Positions 58,257 through 64,000 of a DNA stretch of 64,000 nucleotides are shown here, one piece after another. Each line of letters begins with the position of its first letter. The stretch's first letter is position 1. This DNA is from Colletotrichum lupini (Eukaryota; Ascomycota; Sordariomycetes; Glomerellales; Glomerellaceae): contig NC_064681.1 of assembly GCF_023278565.1 (NCBI RefSeq), forward strand, positions 2,108,001-2,172,000, written 5' to 3'. The notes under the pieces were generated by a model. That model did not search any database and was not told where the DNA came from. It saw only the letters and a list, made by a program, of their open reading frames with translations. A program made the translations under genes and the position numbers.

Positions 58257-60714
58257 TGGACGGGTACCAACAGTGCTGTTTGGATGTTGGATCTCGTGAC
58301 AGGAGAGAGGGACCAAGATTACAGTGATCGATAACGGCGAACGGGTTGTGACTTGTGATGGATTGGATAATCCCCGTCCGTTAGCAAAGCTATACTAAGC
58401 CTATGCTGGAGCGTTGGCGCTGGGGAGTGGATACGTGAGATACGGTAGACTCTGAGAACCGAGGGGACCTCGGTATTGCTATTTGGGGGCAAATGAACGG
58501 TAGATGACAACGTCGAGGGTTTCGGTTGGCGAGATTGAAGTTTGGTCAATCCAAAACGACGGATGGCAATTACGGATTTCGAGTGCCATCTCGGGCACAT
58601 CGTGAAGTGGGCGGCGACTTCAAACTCGATTAGTAAGGTGGTATGGATAATGATCCTACCGACGTCACAACACCGCGATATTGTATAGGGAGGAGGGAAG
58701 AGGACGATTCAGAGATGAAGTTAGCAGAGAGTCAGAGGTGGCGGCCGATACCTACGGAGGAAGAAGGCACCCTCTACTGGTCTGGCGCCCTCCCACAATC
58801 GTAAACGGTCCCGGATTCGACGGATAGATAAGGGGCCCCTTCTCCTTCTGGTTCTGGTTCTGATAAAGAGGCACACACGCACACAGGTGTGTAAGAGGGT
58901 GAATTGGACCCTCGTAAAAAGGGAACCAATGCCAAGTTTCAAATGAGAGCAAAGCAATTGGCTTTTTTAGCTCGGTTTCCAAGGGTATGGTCAACTGATA
59001 CCCGGCGGCCATCATGGCCAAGCGAGGGCGCGCCAAAAGGCTCAGGCCGATGCGGCAGCGCGGGATGGAGTTCCCAAACGAGGCATTGCCGGCCAGGATC
59101 TCGATGATTGGTGTACTTGGTGTATGTCGTCGTGCGGGGGGAGACAGTCGGACAGTCTGCATACTCATACAGACTCCAGAGAAATTCACAGAGGGGGAGG
59201 ATTCGCATTCCTTAGTAAGGCACCGTACGCTGTCTTGTTCGCTCGTTCTCGTTTGGGGAGTTGTGGTGGCTTGAGGGGGGAGAGTGGGGGCACGACAGAG
59301 ATGAAGATGAATAAGAGATTTGGTTGTTGATCGTGTCCAGTCTCTTGTGGCTGATTACTTATCAAGCTCTCTGTCCGGCCCGTCAAGCTGAATGGTAAGG
59401 TAGATGGAGTTGGTTAATGATGAAGAAGAGTAATGCTGTAAGTTGCGCAGTCACTTCTCACCTGTGGCTTGACTCCTTCAACTTTCCAGCTGTCTCCAGA
59501 GACCTCCACTTTCTGTGCCAGGCGCACCACAAACTAACCGGCCGAGTGCGATGGACCCTCCTTCCTGCCATTCCTTATCAGCTTGAGGATGGAAAGAAAA
59601 AAAAAACAGGTGCTTAGGTCAACGAAAACCAATATCGCCGGCTGCAGATTGGTCCCTTCTGATTAGCGCATTCTGTCCATCAAGCTGCCCGCGCCTGCCT
59701 ATCCGTCCTGTTTACCTCACTTTACTACAGTTTGGGGTGGGTGCTCTTGTCATTTCACCGACCGCCTCCCCATAACGTCGCAGTTAGCCCGCCCGCCTCT
59801 TTCTTCACGGCTCACCTATCACCGCGCATATCCCACAGCTCCAGCTCGAGTTGTCGAGGTAGCTTGACCTTTGTCTTGTGCGGGAATTCCCACCGCCGTT
59901 GAATCACTTTGTCTCTTTTCCCATCCTCCAAACAAGCTACTGGGCCTATCTATCTCTCCCTCTCGCTTGTATGCACCATCCCGCCGCCGCCGCCATCTTC
60001 CGCCGTCCGCTCTCCGCCTGTTCTCTGACCGACTCGACATGCGCAGTCTTGACCTGAATCTCGGTCACATTCCCAACATCCAGAGCGATCCCAGCTGAAG
60101 GATCTCGCCTGCCAATCTGTATATACTTCGTGACCTTCACAGTCCCGGTCGCCTTTGCCTCTGCCTTTCCTGGGCCCGCCGCCACCCCGTTGCAGAGAAC
60201 CCCCCCTCATCTTCTTCGTCGTCTGTCCGGCCTAGAACCGACCCTTGCCTCTAGCGCCGCCTTAGTCCACTGGGGTTGGGTAGACGAGACAAGAGGTCCC
60301 TTCTTCCAACTGTCTGTGCCCACTGCCGAATGATGTGTGGAGCTGTCACTGTGCAAGTCAAGATAGCGTCGCGATAACGGCCTGGTTCCAACACTTTTGT
60401 ATGCCTCACCGACGTCCAGCCTTTCCCACCTTCACTCTCCCCTCTTTCTACTCCCTCTCGCAACCGCACCTTTCGCCAGTCCTGGCCGAGGGACCTGCGC
60501 TCACCAAGAAGTCTACAGGACGACCCGGTTCTCCTACTCTCTACATCATCTAGAGTCGGCTCTAAAAACCGCCCCCGACTCACCCCGACTGGCCGGTAGC
60601 CGCGCCTCCGGAACTCAGTCTCAACCCTATCCTCGTCCCAACCTTCCCCGCCCCGTCTCTTCTCTCCGAAAAGCCGACTAGTACCGTCCGATCAAGAGAC
60701 CTTCACCTTACACA
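58257..60714. other. upstream region and probable 5' leader of the Zn2Cys6 gene
   Basis: About 2.5 kb. The last 1 kb (59650-60714) is pyrimidine-rich and reads like promoter and 5' untranslated leader; it contains several short upstream ATGs. No other gene is supported. Confidence 0.5.
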
Positions 60715-63700
60715 ATGCCGGCTCATTCACCGCCATCACCCACCCTCAAGCCGACGAAGCGCCCGCGCCAAGGCTCCTACGATGTCGACGTCTCCCCGCC
60801 CCCCTCCGCTGGCATCGACCAGAGCCCGTCCGCAGCCGAACAGAATGACCCGATGGCCAATGCCGGCGCGGCTCTGACTTCAGCTGAGAAGAATGGAGGA
60901 GGCGGAGGAGGAAAAGCAGGCCGGAGCAGCAACTTCCGCAACGTGAGCGCCTGCAATCGCTGTCGCCTACGGAAGAACAGATGCGACCAGAAGCTTCCCA
61001 GTTGTGCTAGCTGCGCAAAGGCCGGCGTTGCGTGCGTGGGCTACGATCCCATCACGAAGAAGGAAATTCCCAGAAGGTATGGACGACTTGCCCGTGTAGC
61101 GTATCCGTGCCTGGAGTTGCTTAGTGCGCGCGCATGTGTGCGCAGTAGCATTATCACCTCGATCGTTGACTGCGTGCTAATAATGTGACTCGTAAAGCTA
61201 CGTATTCTACCTAGAAACCCGCGTCGAGCAGCTAGAGGCACTTCTCGCCAACCAGAACATACCTTTCCCACCAGCCGAGAACCTGGAGCTCTGCTCACGT
61301 CCCGGCGCCGAGATCGCGAGATCGACGACTGAGGTTGCTCCCTCGGCACGCTCCGAGAGCAATGATGGACCTGGGCCAGCGAAGAATAACATACACCGCC
61401 CTGACTTGGAGAAGGCCAAAAAGGCAGAAAGCGGTGGTACGGGAATGCTTGATATAGTCAGCCCATCGAAACCACGATCACTAGCGTCGGCTTCAGGGGT
61501 CTCCTTCAACCGCGTAGTGTTCGCCGCTGTGCAATACTCCGTGTCGGATCACAACGGAACGCAGGATCGGATTGGTGGCAAGGGCTTACCGATCGGCAGC
61601 GGGACATCTATGCGCGACTCCTTCTTTGGTTTGCACACGAAACCCACGATCCGGCCAGCAAACTTCCCTGACAAGGATGTGGGAATGAGGCTTGTGACCC
61701 TCTACTTTGAGCACGCGAATCCTCAGATCCCCATTCTGCACCGAGGGGAGTTTATGCAAATGTTCGACCAGGCGTACGCTGATCCGAGTGGGCCAAAGGG
61801 AGCTCGGGAGCTATACATGCTGAATATGGTCTTCGCAATCGGATGCGGTGTGATTGTGGGCGAGCCTGTGAAATCCGAAGGCTCGGGTGCCGGACCGCGC
61901 AACCCAGCGGATGCGAACAAGTTTGGCCAGGCACAGCCAGAGGAGTACCATGCGAGCGCCATCGTGCATCTTGAGGCTTGTCTAGGTAATAGCGGCGGTG
62001 GGTTGGAGGTGTTGCAAGCTGTGCTGCTGTTGGCCAACTTTGCGCTCCTCCGACCCGTCCCCCCCGGTCTATGGTGAGTTGTGTCCCCTCCCAGCCGAGC
62101 GTATTATGAGTAGTGATGCTGACAAGTTGACAGGTACATCATCGGCGTTGCTGTGCGCTTGGCTGTGGATCTTGGCTTGCACTACGAAGACGGAAGCGAC
62201 GTAGAGCCGGCAATGCGGGATCTAATCAAGGATGAGAACGGCGAAGTCAACGAAGCGAGGAACGCCCAGTCACGCGAGAGGGGCCGACGACTTTACATCC
62301 GCGACATGAGGCGGAGGCTTTGGTGGTGCACCTACTCCTTGGATCGACTAGTGAGCACCTGCGTCGGACGACCATTCGGCATTAGCGATCAGGTCATCAC
62401 GACAGAATTTCCTTCGCTCTTGGATGATCAGTACATCGCATCGACTGGATTCTTGGAGATGCCTGCCGACTCATCCGAACCGAGCTACAAGCACGTAGCT
62501 TACCATTACTTCAAGCTGCGGTTGTTGCAATCCGAGATCCTCCAAGTGCTGCAATATAACCAGACACAAGTCGTGCGGGCCTCGGGCCAGAACCTGACCA
62601 ACTCGGACATGCACACTCATCTGCCGTCGCCGTTTCTCGTCAAGTTCGACTCCTTCCGCTCGTGGCGCATCGACATCGACCGCAGGTTGTACCAGTGGAA
62701 GAACTCAGCGCCGACGCGGGAAAAGACGGGTGTGGCGTTTTCGACCGAATTCCTGGAGCTCAACTACTGGCAGGCCATCATCATGCTCTACCGCCAGAGC
62801 CTGAGCGTGCCCGTCATGTTCGAGGGCGAGTACAACACCTCCACCGAAGTGAACAGCCCGACAGCGTTCCAGGCGGAGCTGCGGGAGGACGAGGACAGGA
62901 TCTATCTCAAGGTCGCCGAAGCCGGGCAAAAGATTCTTCGTATCTACCGCCAGCTGCACTTGAGCGGGCTGGTCAGCTATACGTATCTGTCAACTCATCA
63001 TCTTTTCATGGCTGGCATATCCTACCTCTACGCCATCTGGCACTCGCCTATTGTCAGAAGCCGACTGGTAAGTCGATTTCTCTGATTTTGAAGTCAATCG
63101 AAATAGCTCTAATCCGTAATGATACAGACAATGGACGAAGTCGACTTCACTATCCTGGCGGCCAAGTCTGTCTTCACCGACCTGATCGACAAGTGCCCAC
63201 CGGCTGAGACCTGCCGCGACGCCTTTGACCGCACCGCAAAGGCCACCATCAAGATGGCCAACTCGACCGGGGGCTTCAACTCGGTCCCCCCACGCAAGAT
63301 GCGTGAGAGACAATTCGAGTGGAGCTCCGCCTCAGGCGACGGGGCATCGACGTCGACTGCGAGCGTCGCACCTCGCCGCCGCCACCAGCAACACCAGTCG
63401 TCGGGCCAGGGCAACTTCCAGATGGACATGGCGCTGTCCGATACCCTCTCGTCGCCAAGCCTCTCTGTTGCCGGTGACCTCCCACCACGCCATTCCCCGC
63501 GCGCAACGGACTCCAATATGATGGCCCCCAGCCAGGGCAGCCCCTCGGAAATCGACCCTTCTTTCGTGGCCTCGCCGCCAGTGCCTCGTCGTGTGGCGAC
63601 TCAGCGAACCAGTAGCGGCGGATCCTTTTTGAATCAGCAGCAGCAGCCGCAGCAAGGGTCGTCATCGTATGGCGTAGCCGACTACCCAGACATCCAAACC

Positions 63701-63970
63701 ATGGATTTCTTCCAGAGTTTGCAGGGTGGTAACCCCAACGGCGAGCTCGGTGGGTCCGGAGATGTGACGACGCCGCAGCTTGACCTGGGATTCGGCATCA
63801 ACTGGGATAACATGCACCACGACTTCAGCGAAGGCCAGCAGATGAATATTTTCGACGGCTTCTTCTTTGGAGGACAGCAGCAGTCACAGGCGCAGCAACA
63901 GCAACAGCAACAGTCCCCGGATCAGCAGCAGGGTCCAAACGGCAACGCTAATGGGCGAAACGGGATGTGA
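60715..63970 (+). CDS. Zn2Cys6 transcription factor, PPR1/UaY-like
   Basis: Nuclear DNA-binding regulator of 1004 residues. Exons: 60715-61076, 61198-62073, 62134-63067 and 63128-63970, with introns of 121, 60 and 60 bp, all in phase. The binuclear cluster is Cys80-X2-Cys83-X6-Cys90-X6-Cys97-X2-Cys100-X6-Cys107, followed by VGYDPITKKEIPR and, after the first intron, SYVFYLETRVEQLEALL, a linker and dimerisation coil characteristic of the yeast Ppr1 and Aspergillus UaY group. A fungal_trans domain follows (FEHANPQIPILHRGEF; VRLAVDLGLHYE; RRLWWCTYSLDRLVS; GRPFGI). The C-terminal 270 residues are Gln/Ser/Pro-rich, with a poly-Gln tract near the end, and look like an activation region. Ppr1 controls pyrimidine and UaY purine genes; the target set here is not visible. 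Confidence 0.95.
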
Positions 63971-64000
63971 AGAGGATGAGACAAGCCAGAAATGAAAGAA

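Noticed and set aside
1..64000. CRISPR arrays, prokaryotic operons, transposases, reverse transcriptases, LTR pairs, rRNA genes
   Set aside because: Looked for by eye on both strands and not found; the window is eukaryotic nuclear DNA. Highly diverged repeats cannot be excluded without alignment tools.

Overview
The window is nuclear DNA of a filamentous ascomycete (Pezizomycotina). A sordariomycete-like fungus is my best guess, but no species can be named from the sequence. The evidence is multi-exon genes with short introns (about 48-180 bp, GTRNGT donors, CTAAC-type branch points, YAG acceptors), a Zn2Cys6 regulator, an NCS1 permease, a fungal P450 and a CSC1-type channel, together with a dispersed intron-containing tRNA gene. 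I rebuilt gene models by hand from splice signals and reading phase. All complete models close in frame.

Layout. 1-2974 (-): CSC1/RSN1-like channel, running off the left edge. 5936-7391 (+): FAD monooxygenase of the salicylate hydroxylase type. 8247-8627 (-): small Pro/Gln-rich protein with a Cys-rich CYSTM-like tail. 11518-11604 (-): tRNA-Glu(CUC) with a 15-nt intron. 12214-14333 (-): homogentisate 1,2-dioxygenase, 11 exons. 20641-21447 (+): RIB7-type riboflavin reductase, convergent with an NCS1 purine/cytosine permease at 21828-23552 (-). 27604-29796 (-): cytochrome P450 carrying an exact tandem duplication in its membrane anchor. 32213-33202 (+): ribokinase.

A compact cluster of four minus-strand genes follows at 33454-38845: an unrecognised 466-residue protein, a small one-TM protein, a UBC-fold protein without an evident catalytic Cys, and a CCDC124-family protein. 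Next comes about 16 kb without any protein gene I can support (38846-54723), holding a tRNA-Asn(GUU) at 43256-43329. The right end has an MFS transporter at 54724-56755 (+) and a PPR1/UaY-like Zn2Cys6 transcription factor at 60715-63970 (+).

The genes do not form an evident biosynthetic cluster or operon-like system. They are mostly housekeeping or catabolic single genes separated by long intergenic stretches. Those stretches are not obviously AT-rich, as RIP-mutated repeats would be. They hold microsatellites, homopolymers and two recurrent short motifs (TACGGAGTA and ACCTACCT). I found no CRISPR array, recognisable transposase, reverse transcriptase or LTR pair. The most unusual items are the 66-bp duplication in the P450 anchor, the inactive E2-like protein, and the gene-poor 16-kb block.
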